Notes: a model not told the origin generated them from the letters alone. Shown: positions 42,545-53,644, numbered from the stretch's first letter. The stretch: DNA of 64,000 nucleotides from Ceratothoa steindachneri (GCA_963969495.1 OZ018338.1:48098780-48162779); one strand, 5' to 3'. Numbers and translations are program-made.

Positions 42545-45183
42545 CGTAGAACGGCACTTCCTCCCAGCCAGCCACTCGGTTAGCGGAGCTTGGAAAACTG
42601 GCGCGACATTCTGCTCTTCTGTTCTGGTTAATCATATGAGTAATTTCTTCTCAGTTCTAGATTAACCAGATACTGCATCTTCCGGGTCCGTTCTTCGATG
42701 ACTTTGTTAATGGGAGTTATCCACTCCTCTCTGTGCAGGTCTTCTTGGCGTCTTCTATCTCGCCTGCGTGTACCTGTGATTAGGTACATGCATTTATTTT
42801 GCACTACTTGAATTCGCCTCTTTTGTGTTTTTGAGACACAATATAGGGTGGAAACCGAGTAAAACAACGTAGATCTAACAAAGGTATTGTAGATCTTCTT
42901 CTTGTTACTTTCACGTAGACTTTTGAACGTATATAGAGTTCTGATAGCGGCTGAGGCTCGAGAAATTCTTTCTTCGGCGTGTTTCTTGTAACCGGTAGAG
43001 GTGATTTTCATGCCGAGTACATTGCATTCGTTGTTGTAGGGATAGCGAGTATCCCTCACTTTCACGTCTGCTCTTCTGGTGCGTCCAATGGGGACCACCT
43101 TGAATTTCTCCTGGTTAGTTCTAATTTTCCATTGAGCCTCGTAGGTTTTTAGATTTTCAATTTCTATCGCTGTCATGCCAACTTGCCACAGTGCCTTCCT
43201 CCATGGAGATATGATTATCTGGTTGAAATCATCGGCGTATTGAATATTGAAGGAAGAGGGAAACATAAGGGCTGGGATATCCGCAGTGTATATCGAGTAA
43301 AGGGTGGGGGACAGACACCCTCTCTGCGGAAGGCCCGCAGTGAGTGAAAACTTTGGTCCGTCCGTGCACCCTAAACTGACATACGCCGCTCTCTCCATGA
43401 CGTAGTCATGGAGAGAGCGGCGTTTTCACTTAGACCCAGCCGTAAGATCTTATACTGCATGCCCCGCTGCCACACCTTATCAAACGCCTTTGATACATCC
43501 CGACAAACAATATCCACGTAAATCCTGTCCCGTTTGGCTTGGGCAAGCTTTTTCGTAATGACATTGATTGCCATTTCCGTACTTCGCTTCTTTCTAAACC
43601 CGTATTGGCAAGGGCTGTAGAGGGAGTTCTCTTCCAAGTGAGACACCAATCTGGTTGAGGATCTTCTCAAAGAGTTTCCAGCCAAATTCCAGGAGTGAAA
43701 TTGAGTAGTAGCTCTCTCTCAACGTTGGCTCCTTTCCATGCTTGGGCAAGAAGATCATCTTTCCCTTTTTGTAAGCATCTGGAAAGTACCCCGTATTCAG
43801 ACATACGCTGATATTCGTCTCATTCCTTCTATGACGTTTGCTGGTGCCTTTTCAAAGTTTAAACTTCGTAAGCCCCGATTGGCCTGGGGCTTTTTGGCGG
43901 AATGAGCGGAATGCGCCAAGAATCTCTTCTTCAGGGATCTCGGCGTCTCCGTCACGCAGTCTGTCTTCCTGGTGGTGAGGATGCGTTCTGTGTATTTCCA
44001 TGTTAAGCTCGTCTTCGATGTTATTTTTAAACTCTATATCAAAATCTTCTTTGGGTATACTGAGGATTTTTTCCATTAACGCCGGAATATTACTTCGATG
44101 TTTCTATCTTCTGTTTCAATGGATACATCTTCTTTTAGAATTTCCATTTTTTCTTTTTTCCAGATGATCCTCTGAGACTTGTGACTTTCTTCCAAATGTC
44201 TTTGGGGGATGTATCTCGATCGATGCTCTCGATCGCATTTTCCTATCTTCTCTGTTGTTGTTCAAGGATCAACTGGTTCAGCTCTTCTTTGATCTCTTTA
44301 CTTCGTTGTAATGAGTCAACTGTATGCTGAGATGGTTTTACACTGGGTTTTGTGGATGCAAGCCCTATCTGCGTTTATAAGGTGGTCGTTAAGGTCATCG
44401 AGTGCCTAGTCTATCTCCTCGAGAATTACCTCACCCGTACTTGGTGGACGGTACGCCTCGAGAAGATCCTCGTACCGTACCCAGTTTGCTCTTGTGTAGT
44501 CTTTTCTGACTGGTGCTGGGACTCGTATAGGGTTCCTGTTGATGGTAAGTAAGATCTCTATATGATCACTACATGTTACCTGGACTGGTTTCATGTAGTA
44601 ATTGAATGGTAGTTGATGATTAGCCAGACAAAAGTCTGTTTTGGTGGCGCTTCTTCCTCGAATATAGGAAGGGAATTCCGGGCCTATACTCTGGACCATA
44701 TTTCGGTCCACCATAGTTTCCAGGCACCTTTCATTTCCATTGAAGGTCCTGTACCCGGATTCCAGGCATCTGGCATTAAGTTCCCTCATTAATATGTGTG
44801 GGATCTTCTGCCAAATAGGCACGAGAGAGAATTAATAGGTAAATATCCTCGTCTCGGCGGCTGGTACCCGGTGGCGATGACCAGTTTTTCTATATCGAGT
44901 ACGACCTCTCTTGCAAGATAGGATTCTTCCAGGTTTCTTATTAACTTGTACTTGATCCCTCTTTTGATGGCGATGGCGGCACCTCCGTACCGCTGTTGAG
45001 AGTAATTTGTCATTAACATGTCGTAGTTCCAGATCTTCATTTCGGAGCTACGAGTGTCAATCCCATGTTCAGAAATTAGGATGACATCTGCATCAATTTA
45101 TTTTAACATTTTATGTAAAGAGTTCGCTTCGCTGTCCAGCCGTTGGTATTGACTTCCAGAATTCTTAGTGGGTTCCGTTCCAT
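42545..45183 (-). pseudogene. J11 ORF2: endonuclease and RT, well preserved but broken
   Basis: Start ATG 45183. The endonuclease is in two frames: 44789-45040 (AAIAIKRGIKYK, GYQPPRRGYLPI) and 44406-44822 (ELNARCLESGYRTFNG with Asp changed to Glu, SATKTDFCLANHQLPF, SDHIEILLTI). A stretch of linker is deleted near 44310. The RT finger part 43371-43685 has QYGFRKKRSTEMAINVI and DVSKAFDKVWQRGMQYK, and ends in a 39-bp palindrome at 43384-43422 that destroys the frame. The frame 42628-43398 (256 codons, open) carries PQRGCLSPTLYSIYTADI, where Gly-Gly is Arg-Gly, YADDFNQII with the catalytic pair intact, and the C-terminal TPINKVIEERTRK. Confidence 0.88.
43384..43422. repeat. Perfect 39-bp palindrome in J11 RT
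   Basis: Arms of 18 bp (CGCCGCTCTCTCCATGAC and its exact complement) around GTA. J7 and J8 have ordinary non-palindromic sequence at this point, so the second arm is a new inverted copy of the first. Confidence 0.9.
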
Positions 45184-45636
45184 TGTGAGATGTATTTATG
45201 TATGTTTCTTCTTGTTCTTTTTTTTCTTTTTGGCCTGTGAAGCTTGTTTGGAGTGCCCAGGCTTTTGACTCTTCGGGGAGGACGAGGAGTTTTGGATTTG
45301 CTCTTCGTCGCTCTAGTGCGAGTGCATGGGCTCTCGTCACTATCCGAAGATGTGTTTTCCTCTTCTTCTTGGTCTTCTTCCTCATCGTCTTCCTTTTCTG
45401 ATTCCTTCGATAAGGAAGTTTCAATAACTTCCTTTAGACCAGTGGCTTTCTCTTTGTTCTCGTTGTTTTTGATAATGCTATCCTTGAATGCCTTGGAGCA
45501 TTCGGGGTTAGTGGGCACGATGATCGAAGGTAGGCTATTTACTTTCAAAGTCCCTTCCGAACCTAGTTGTAACATTAAGGTTTTACCGTATTTGCCACGT
45601 TTTTATGCGTAATCAAATCAGTATTTTGGCACTTAA
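45165..45636 (-). pseudogene. J11 gag C-terminal remnant
   Basis: Keeps the PSIIVPTNPECSKAFKDSII segment, an acidic/serine stretch (EEDDEEEDQEEEENTSSDSD) and the Lys-rich end. All N-terminal domains and knuckles are deleted. It overlaps the ORF2 start by about 19 bases because its stop lies slightly downstream of that ATG. Confidence 0.8.
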
Positions 45637-46107
45637 GTCATTTGTACTTCCCTCTATGATTTTGGCCGGGTCGGGTCCCCCGGGCGATGAGGATCTCTCC
45701 TCCGTCCGGGACTCGCAGTTTTGCCCCAGATTCGAGAAAATTTCTGACTTGTGCTTCGGCTGTTGGCTAGTCCTAAAACCAGTTTACAGGCAAGCCCTTA
45801 ATTATGCCAGTCCAAGTGGCCGACATAGTTAAGACGAAATTAATGAATGGCAGTCCTCTGAGCAGCTTCCCACGCCGCAAGGCGGTGGAAGGGAGCAATG
45901 AGGTGCTTAAGATCTCATTTTATCTCTTCATTCGCAGCGAAAAAGATATCTTAAATCTTTGGAGAATCAACTGGGATCCTGATGAATCCCAGGACAGTTG
46001 CGTTCTTAGATGGCAAGGTTCAAGAGCCCGTAAATTAAGCACGATTATTAAAAAATCGCTCTTCATAAGGTAGTAAGGCAATGCTACGCAGTCGAATATT
46101 CGCCCAG
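45637..46107 (-). other. 5' UTR of J11 with conserved stem-loop
   Basis: Matches the J8 leader from about 27276 to the 5' end. The hairpin CTTAATTATG..CATAGTTAAG is at 45797-45833. It ends at CGCCCAG (46101-46107), then CAATCGTCAGA. Confidence 0.75.
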
Positions 46108-46118
46108 CAATCGTCAGA

Positions 46119-46260
46119 CAATTACAATTAAGTTAAAGGTGTGGGTGTGTGTAGGGAAGTATGATAGGGTGTGTGGATAGATAGAAAAAATAGACAAGTG
46201 GTGAAAAGAGAAAGAAGCGTGGTAGGGTGCAAAGAAATGCAAGAGCCTGGTGATCAGGCC
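46119..46260 (-). mobile_element. J12, 3' tail of a Jockey-like LINE
   Basis: Only the last about 140 bp of an element of the J8/J11 kind, ending at the stem-loop GCCTGGTGATCAGGC (46245-46259). It is flanked on both sides by GTCTGACGAT in the element sense, so it is a severely 5'-truncated independent insertion. Confidence 0.8.
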
Positions 46261-46396
46261 TATCGTCAGACTTTGTCTTTGTCTTTGGGAAAGTGGTGAG
46301 TAAGTGAGTGTGAGAGATAGTGGTGTATTAGAATAGTGGGATTTGGGGATAGTGTTGAAATAAGGAAGTCTGAGATTTGCAAGATTTGCAAAAGGT

Positions 46397-46512
46397 GCCT
46401 GGAGATCAGGCTAATCTCTTTGTTTGTTTGTTATAATATTGTTTCTATAGATGTATATATATGTATACATGTATGTATGCATGGATATATTATTATAAGG
46501 TGTTAAAACCTT
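46397..46512 (-). other. 3' UTR hairpins of J13
   Basis: Terminal stem-loop GCCTGGAGATCAGGC at 46397-46411. The 16-nt hairpin AAGGTGTTAAAACCTT is at 46497-46512; its stem AAGGT/ACCTT is a compensated form of ATGGC/GCCAT. Between them is a TATG-rich stretch (46445-46490). Confidence 0.65.
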
Positions 46513-46573
46513 TAGATTCTTGTACAATTTGATTTATATTATTAACTTGACGTGTAATTTGGATGGTTGTTTA

Positions 46574-46578
46574 GATTG
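46574..46578. repeat. Left target duplication of the Gmr1-like element
   Basis: GATTG, repeated at 53640-53644 directly after the 3' LTR. Confidence 0.85.
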
Positions 46579-48153
46579 TGTAGAGAAATGGCTACATAAA
46601 GCATCCCGGAGGGCCAGGAGGACATATACCTTAACCCCCCCTCTTTTGTGGAGAAAGCCGGATAAGCAAACCCAATGAGGAGAATCGTGGGAACGGTAGC
46701 CGGCGAATAACAGTAACTGCCTACCCTCTTTGATCTCCCCGCCGCTTAGGTAGTTGGAGCAACCATCTGTGTTAAGGCAACCACATAAGGCCCTTAAACG
46801 ACGCTCTAACGATCCAATTACCTACGAGATCCATAAGCCCGTGGTTATGTCACAAAAAAGCGGTGCTAGTCAAAAGGCACGCCAAGGAGTGTGGCGGTTG
46901 AGAGTGTCTCTAATTAACAAGCCGACTTGGGCACCTCAGTGCCAACCCCTGCACTTCTTGCTCTCACCAGATGCGAACTCACCATTCGCGCTTCCCTCTG
47001 TGGCCTCGCCCATTCCCATTTAGATGGGGCGGTGGTCCGGCTATAAATAAGCCCCGGAAAGAAAGAGAAGGGATTAGAATTCGGCAAGAAAGAGGAAGGA
47101 TCAGTTCGTGAAGATCGATCCTTCAGCCAGACAAGACGATTCCCATGAGAAACAATATGAAAAGATTGAGAAGATCGACCCCCCCCCCCTCCCTGGGCCG
47201 ATTTAACATAAATCGTCAAGTTTTGTATTGGTGCCATACCGAAGAACCCTTTATAGACTTAGAAGAAGTCTGACTGGAGAAAAGTAAACCCGCTCACACT
47301 CTATTGGCTCTCACATCTCAAGCTCCATAAGAGTGAGAGGAGAAGAACCCTGCCCTACGAGGTTCCGTTCTTTAATTACGGTAAAAATCTCACCGAATAC
47401 CCCCAAAATCTAGTTGGACACTCTACGTTAAGGAATAAGACATCAGGAGGCTTCAAGATTAGTCAGAAGAGGACTCTTGGAGCGAAGAGCACCGTAACTC
47501 TCTCCGTCTTCTTAACTTAACCAGAGGCCAATTTGCAATAAGAAGTGACCTCGCCCACGCTCTCTTCAGCCATCCCATCTCTACAAAATTCTATCATCGG
47601 CACTCCAAATACCCGAAGTGCGAGATGAGCCCTCCAATGACCTCCGACAACCCCTGATCCCGTCTGTCATGTGAGTTAGCAAGAACATTTATATTCATAT
47701 TGCAATAGTATGAGGGTAGTACGTTTCACGATTTAATAGAAGTAAAGACAATTGTGCGTGAACCCCTTTCATTTTTGTTGGTAAAAGAGAGTACTTTAAT
47801 TTAATGTTTAACGTTAATCAAAAAGGGTCACGATAAAAATACTAATCGGCAATTGGTGTGTTTACCGGGAGCCTATTTGTTTCTTTTTGTCCCTGAAGGT
47901 ATTGTAATAGGCCTAGTTGCCAACCGGAAGAGTCTAGGTTAGCTTAGGACGAAGATATAAATGGGTTTTACTGTTTTTTGGGTCATAGTTATTGTTAAAT
48001 TTAAAATATGTTTATTTGGGGATAATTCCTGTTTGTTTCCTTATATCCTTACGCGTTGAAGCGGCTCTTCCTTAAAACAACAAAATTTGCACTCTTAGAT
48101 TAAAGCCTACTTCATCAAAGAAGTACATCACGATCACAAGGTATACTGCTACA
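46579..48153 (+). repeat. 5' LTR of the Gmr1-like element
   Basis: 1,575 bp from TGTAGAGAAATGG to TATACTGCTACA, with TG..CA ends. A TATAAATA box is at 47042-47049 after a GC-rich stretch, so transcription probably starts near 47070-47100. The left 985 bp match the LTR fragment at 30165-31075, and the right 300 bp match the 3' LTR. No genes lie inside. Confidence 0.9.
47042..47049 (+). promoter_or_regulatory. TATA box in the 5' LTR
   Basis: TATAAATA, also kept in the LTR fragment at 30633. The 3' LTR lacks it because of its internal deletion. Confidence 0.6.
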
Positions 48154-48175
48154 AAAGTGGTGTCAGGTCTGTAGG
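48154..48175 (+). promoter_or_regulatory. Probable primer-binding site
   Basis: AAAG followed by TGGTGTCAGGTCTG directly after the LTR. TGG at its start fits the CCA end of a tRNA; which tRNA is not determined. Confidence 0.5.
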
Positions 48176-48369
48176 TTTTATATTAGAAAGAACCCAGCAG
48201 CGTCTAATTAAGGGGGAGACAACACGTGAAAGGAATACCAGGAATAATAGAATATTCGACGAGAGGAAAATTGGTAAAGTTAGGGGTGGAAACAATCTAA
48301 AGGTAATTGTTAGGCCAAGTGGTAAGTTTCGGTGGTGGAGTAGGTCAGGCTCGATTTACAACAAAGTAG

Positions 48370-49226
48370 ATGACTGAAATAAGCGCGATGACATCGTTTA
48401 ACCTTTTTCGGAAGCAAGGTCAAAGCCTCGGACTGGAAGGAACCGAGCTGAACTCGTATATTCAGGAGAAAGAGAGATACGAAAGAGACGAAAGAAGGGA
48501 AGTACGTAAGATTAAAGCGGAAGCCGAAGAACGTAAAATGAAACTGGAAGCTGAGGAAAGAGAGAAGATAAGGGCCCACGAAAGAGCTCTTAACAAAGAC
48601 CAGTTAGAGGTGCAGTCACTGACATCTAAAACAGGAGTGTCACCAGCGGCCAGCATGAAACTCCCGGAGTACAGGGACGAAGAAGATTATGCTTATATCT
48701 GTCCCATTTGGAGAAAATATTCGAAGTCAATCGTACGGTGAGAGAGATATTTTTATCTTTACCCTCATAAACGACTGTGGACTATTCCACTCTCAAAGCC
48801 GAACTTCTCTCAGCAACAAACCTTAACCCGGAAGAATATAGGATGAAGTTCAGGCAGGCCCGTATAAGGACTGGACAAACGTACAAACATTTTGGCTTTG
48901 AGCTTCGTCGAAGCCTACAGTTTTGGATGGAGTCAGAAGGGGTAGAGAACGAAATCGCTTCGGTCGTCGACTTCATGCTTAGAGATCAGTTACTAAGCAC
49001 ACTACCCCAGGAAATCCGTGCATTCGTTAAGGACCGAAAAGCTTCTACCTTCAACGAGTGTCTGGACGAGGCTGACCTCCACGCGGTAAATTATCGTTTA
49101 TATCCGAGGGAGTACAAGAAAGAGAAGGCTCCCTTCCCAAAGAAAAATGGGCCGCCACCAAGGCATTTGCAGAAGAAGCCCTTTAGGTTCTCAGCAGCAA
49201 AAGGAACTTATAAGCCAAATTTTTGA
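48370..49226 (+). pseudogene. Gmr1-like gag, one frameshift
   Basis: The first frame starts at ATG 48370 and has a charged, Glu/Arg-rich coiled-coil-like stretch (residues 40-90). It then reads MKLPEYRDEEDY and leaves frame near 48700. The second frame (48777-49226) carries the capsid-type segment with YRMKFRQARIRTGQTYKHFG, a ML-RDQLL motif and FVKDRKASTFNECLDEADLH, similar to gag of animal gypsy elements with a SCAN-like fold. No zinc knuckle is recognisable after it. The gag protein would form the particle shell. Confidence 0.8.
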
Positions 49227-49439
49227 GGAGCAAAAATTCAAAAAGAAGTTAGGGTTCCACAAGGATCATACCCTAATACCGGCACGTATCCCAGGAAGCC
49301 CGTCACTTGTTATACCCGAGTTTCCAGTGCCCACAGAACTCCCGACTGAGGGAGACCTCGAGACAACAGGTACAAAACCTGACTGCCGCGCTCCCAGCAA
49401 CAGGAAAACTTTCTATTTAACAAAAGTTCGCCAGGCGGC

Positions 49440-49907
49440 CTACAATTTTAAGAGGGCACTGTTAATGGGTGCCGAGTATCCACTTTAGTCAGAGACACCG
49501 GATGTACGTGCATAGTGGTATCCGACAAGTTGTTGCCCCCAGTAAACCCTAACCATAAGAAATTCGCAATCGTCCACGACTTTTTATGACGCGACAATCG
49601 ATTTCCCGTCGTGAGATGTCGCATACAATGCAGATATTTCACCTGTTGGACAGACGTGGTAGTAGCTCCGATTAAGTTCTGCGCAGTGCAAATAAAAAAA
49701 CAAAAACAAATTCCTCAGCAAAAAGTGGTCCAACAAGTAGTCACCCGGGCACAAGAAGCCCAGAGGAAAGAGCAACCTGTTGAGTTGACCCCGAGGATTA
49801 CCCTCGAAGACAATGTGTTAAAGTTGACCTTCTTCGCTATTGCTCAGAAGGAATGCCCCACTCTTAAACCCATATGGGAGAAAGCGATTAAGGGTGAAAC
49901 TCTCTAA
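49440..49907 (+). pseudogene. Gmr1-like protease and spacer
   Basis: The aspartic protease active site VRDTGCTCIVV is near 49488-49520 (Asp at 49494). A TGA follows about 30 codons later, then the frame runs on (CRIQCRYFTCWTDVVVAP) into a spacer rich in Gln and Lys. An in-frame TAA at 49905-49907 separates it from integrase. The frame is the same as that of integrase, so protease and integrase would be one polyprotein. Confidence 0.75.
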
Positions 49908-51085
49908 GTGAAAGGAAAGAAGCCTATCCAATATATCGTAGAAGACTCGCTTCTCTACCGTACTATCAGCGAGGAGGATAAGGAGAGCAACAAAGCACTG
50001 TGTGTACCTCAAGAATATACGCAAAGAATCTTGAATACAGCGCATGATGGAATATTAGCCGGACACTTTGGGCACAACAAAACGGCGCAGCGGATATTCA
50101 GACACTTTTATTGGCCCCAGGCTGCCAAGGAAATTGTGGCCTATTGCCGATCATGCGACGTGTGTCAGAAAGATCCATCCAGAGGACGGGTACCTCCCGC
50201 CCCATTACAAAAAGTGCCCGTTATAATCGAACCATTATTTCGAGTGGCTATTGACTTGTTGGGACCAATTCACCCCCCTTCAAGCGGAGGAGACTCCTAC
50301 ATCCTCACCCTAGTGGATTGTGCCACTCGGTTCCCAGATGCCGTGGCACTACGGAAGATTGACACTATTTCTTGCGTGGAAGCATTAATTTCAATATTTG
50401 CACGAGTAGGCCTGCCTAAAGAAATTTTATCGGATAGAGGGCGCCAGTTCACCTCAGAATTGATGGAGTATTTTAATAAACAACTGCTAGTCAGGCCAAT
50501 TTTTACGAGTCCATTTTATCCATCCACTAACGGAATCTGCGAGAATTTAAACGGAACTCTCAAAAATATATTGAAGAAGTTGTGTCAAAACAACCCTACT
50601 CAGTGGCACAGATACCTGCCTGTAGCCTTGTTTGCATGCCGAGAAATACCTCATCGGACGCTGGGATTCTCGCCCTTTGAGTTATTATACGGGAGAAATG
50701 TGCGAGGTCCTATGAGTATTCTTAAAGAATTATTTACCAACGCGCATCTCGACCAAGAAATCAAATCGTCTTACGCCTACGTGATGGAAATGCGCGAGCG
50801 CCTAGAATACTGCTCTGGATTAGCTCGAGATAATGCCGAGAAAAATTTAGCCAAATACCGGGACTACTTCGATATGAAAGCGAAGGCGTGAAAATTAAAG
50901 GCAAGAGATGAAGTCTTATTATTATCCCGACCGAAAATAATAAGTTATGGGCCCAGTGGAAGGGACCGTTTGAAGTAATCGAGGCACGGGGACCAGTCGA
51001 TTACTTGATATATACCCCAACAGGGCGAAGAACCTATCACATAAACATGCTAAAAAAAATATCACCGCCGCGCGTGCATAAATAA
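49908..51085 (+). pseudogene. Gmr1-like integrase
   Basis: Inserts the cDNA into the host chromosome. The HHCC zinc-binding module is present (His residues in AHDGILAGHFGHNKT, then CRSCDVC). The core has DLLGPI with the first Asp, ILSDRGRQF with the second, and NGICENLNGTLK with Glu. Exactly 35 residues separate the last two, so the catalytic DD35E triad is intact. HRTLGFSPFELLYGRNVRGP is typical of gypsy integrases. A TGA at 50889-50891 stops the frame. Beyond it, in another frame, a GPY/F-type module (QWKGPFEV, YHINMLKKI) is readable to about 51060. Confidence 0.9.
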
Positions 51086-51239
51086 TATTACCCTTCTAGA
51101 CGAAGAAGAACTGATGTAGGCCGTTTACCCAGGTACGCCCCTGCAAGTCATACACACAGTATGTGGGGAACAAGACGAGGAATATGAACTTGCATCGCTC
51201 TCACTTACCTCGGTAGACCCTCAAGCGGATTTAAAGATA

Positions 51240-52010
51240 AATCCCCACTTAGAGATTCAACAGAAAGCGGAAATGTTGAACTTGCTCATAGAATTCCCAG
51301 AAGTCATTTCTGAAACCCCTAGATGTGTCAAGGATTTCATCCATGAAATAAAACTAAAAACTAATTCAGTGGTACAAGGCAGACCACATCCTTTACCGAT
51401 CCATCTACGAGAAGCCTTCAATAATGAAGTCCTGAATTTATTAAAATTGGGAATTTTAGAGCAATCGGAGTCCGATTATTGCTCCCCCATTGTAATGGGT
51501 AAGAAACCTGATCAATCATATCGGATGTGCGTGGACTTCCGAAAATTGAATTCAGCGACCGTTTTCGACGTCGAGCCCATCCTGCTAATAGATCAAAATC
51601 TCCATTTATTTGAAGACGCTAAATTTATCACCGAAATGGATTTATGTAAGGCGTACTATCAAATACCTCTCGCTAATGAGTCCAAAAAACTGACGGCTTT
51701 TGCAACCGAGAGAGGTCTCTCACAGTTTACCAGGTTACCCTTCGGACTACTTACAGCCGGTAGCAATTACAATAGGATGATGAGGCGAATTATCGCTAGC
51801 CTAAGTGACGTGTCGTTTTACTTCGACAACGTGTACGTAGCTACCCGTACATAGGAGTCACACTCACACTTACACGCCTTACGCTCGTTGCGGGAGAAAT
51901 TGAAGGAGCAAGGACTAACCGCCGGGCCTACCAAGTGTTATTTCGTCTATGAATCCACTGACTACCTGGGATTCAAAATAGAGAAAAAACACTTGACTAC
52001 CCAGCAATAA
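51240..52010 (+). pseudogene. Gmr1-like reverse transcriptase
   Basis: Open from about 51273 to a TAG at 51852-51854. Motifs are HEIKLKTNSVVQGRPHPLP, a LKLGILEQSESDYCSPIVMG segment, RMCVDFRKLNSATV, ITEMDLCKAYYQIPL with the first catalytic Asp, AFATERGLSQFTRLPFGL, and YFDNVYVAT. In the last one the YxDD box has Asn for the second Asp, which should abolish activity. After the stop the frame continues with TAGPTKCYFVYESTDYLGF to about 52010. The family usually reads MPFGL and YxDDI here. Confidence 0.88.
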
Positions 52011-52019
52011 AAAGTGGAC

Positions 52020-52640
52020 GCCATAGTCAAGATGCCCCGGCCGAAAACAAAGAAACAACTCCGATCTTTTATTGGAGCCGCCTCGTTTATAAGCGTTTTG
52101 TGCCCCACTTCGCTTCCATTCCGGCCCCACTGAATGATTTGTTAAAAAAGACAGCGTCAGACTCTGTCACGTGGAACCCCCATGCAATAACTCAGTTGGA
52201 GGTTCTTAAAGGAAAACTCGTAACTGCGCCCATTCTTCGCTTACCAAATCCCAACAAGATCTTTGGCATTCACACTGACGCTAGTCAAAACGGTTTAGGC
52301 GGGAGTATTGCTTCAATACGAAGATGATAAAACAGCCTATCCCATAGCTTATGTCAGTAGGAAGCTTTCGAGTAGAGAAAGAGCCTACGCCACAATCGAA
52401 GTCGAAGCTTTAGCCGTAATATGGTCCATAGGTAAATTTAAATATTATCTAATAGGGCACGAGTTTAAGTTGGAATGCGCCCATAAACCGTTGCCATACT
52501 TAAGTAAGAATAAGAGTAAGAATGGAAGGCTCCTGAGATAGAGTTTACTCTTGATGGAGTACCAGTACTCCATTCACTATATAAAAGGGTCCAACAATTG
52601 TATGGCCGACTCGTTAATTCGGAATCCTGTCGACGATTAA
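52020..52640 (+). pseudogene. Gmr1-like RNase H
   Basis: The connection region RPKTKKQLRSFIGAAS leads into a gypsy-type RNase H. HTDASQNGLGG (first Asp) is near 52270-52305, then a frameshift. YPIAYVSRKLSSRERAYATIEVEALAVIW (catalytic Glu) is given here only as a location, 52338-52425. The last catalytic motif, usually TDHKPL, reads CAHKPL with Asp replaced by Ala (near 52480). The frame shifts again before YIKGSNNCMADSL and ends at TAA 52638-52640. Confidence 0.85.
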
Positions 52641-52927
52641 AGAGTATCCCAACTATTGCATTATAGTAAGTGTAAAATTAAGTGTAAATCAGTAGAATTG
52701 GAATTAAGTAGGGGCGAGTCACCCCCTAGTTGTAGGTAGGAAGCTCCTAAGTTGGCTCAGTAATATAGGCATTAATGTAAGGTCAGGTGAAATGTTATCG
52801 AAGCATTCCCGAGTGAACTAGGAGTTATTGTATAATATAGTGTTCAGTAAGTTACCCACGTATATTATTGTAAGTGTCATACAGGAATACCCCCCCCCCA
52901 CGTTAATTTCTTTAGGAGGGAGGTAAA
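52641..52927 (+). other. Gmr1-like 3' untranslated region and polypurine tract
   Basis: Non-coding, with a run of nine C near 52893. TTAGGAGGGAGG at 52912-52923 lies four bases before the 3' LTR and is the polypurine primer for plus-strand synthesis. Confidence 0.7.
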
Positions 52928-53639
52928 CGTAAAGAAATGGCTAAATAAAGCATCCCGGACGGCCAGGGGGACATATACCTTAAAAGCTTGTGGAGAAAGC
53001 CGGAGAAGCGAGCCCCATGAGCAGAATCGTGGGAACGGTAGCCGGCGAATAACAGTAACTGCCTACCCTCTTTGATCTCCCCGCCGCTTAGGTAGTTAGA
53101 GCGACCATCTGTGTTAAGGCAACAACATAAGGCCCTTAAACGACGCTCTAACGATCCAATTACCTACGAGATCCATAAACCCGTGGTTATGTCACAAAAA
53201 AAGCGGTGCTAGTCAAAAGGCACGCCAATGAGTGTGGCGGTTGAGAGTCTCTCTAATTAACAAGCCAACTTGGGCACCTCATTGCCAACCTCTGCACTTC
53301 TCGCTTTTACCAGATGCGAACTCACCATTCGCGCTCCCCCCTGTGTTTACCGGGAGCCTATTTGTTTATTTTAGTCCCTGAAGGTATTGTAATAGGCATA
53401 GTTGCCAACCGGGAGATTCTAGGTTAGCTTAGGACGAAGATATAAATGGGTTTTACTGTTTTTTTTGGTCATAGATATTTGTTAAATTTAAAATATGTTT
53501 ATTTTGGGATAATTCCTGTGTGTTTCCTTATATCCTTACGTGTTGAAGCGGCTCTTCCTTAAAACAACAAATTTGCACTCTTAGATCAAAGCCTACTTCA
53601 TCAAAGAAGTACATCACGACCACAAGGTATACTGCGACA
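52928..53639 (+). repeat. 3' LTR, internally deleted
   Basis: 712 bp. It starts CGTAAAGAAATGG (TG changed to CG) and ends TATACTGCGACA. It lacks about 860 bp relative to the 5' LTR; the junction is near 53342, where the left block meets GTGTTTACCGGGAGCC. The lost part includes the TATA box. Confidence 0.9.
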
Positions 53640-53644
53640 GATTG

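Larger units (their letters stand above)
42056..46107 (-). mobile_element. J11, Jockey-like LINE with gag mostly deleted
   Basis: J8 subfamily, minus strand: 3' tail and UTR 42056-42544, ORF2 42545-45183, gag C-terminus 45165-45636, then directly the 5' UTR 45637-46107. An internal deletion of about 1.6 kb joins the gag C-terminus to the leader at 45636/45637, near TTTGTACTTCCCTC. The 5' end (CTGGGCGAATATTCG in the element sense) is identical to that of J8, so the element is full length apart from the deletion. Confidence 0.85.
46579..53639 (+). mobile_element. Gmr1-like LTR retrotransposon (gypsy-type, copia-like order)
   Basis: Complete 7.06-kb element with unequal LTRs, a 5-bp target duplication, a primer-binding region and a polypurine tract. 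The coding order is gag, protease, integrase, RT, RNase H. Integrase upstream of RT is the copia arrangement, but the integrase and RT sequences are gypsy-like. This is the hallmark of the Gmr1 group. Every reading frame has stops or frameshifts and the RT and RNase H active sites are altered, so it is a dead copy. Confidence 0.9.

Noticed and set aside
49908..52640. Two different nested LTR elements, because integrase lies before RT.
   Set aside because: One LTR pair with a single GATTG duplication encloses everything, no second set of ends lies between integrase and RT, and the order is known in the Gmr1 group.
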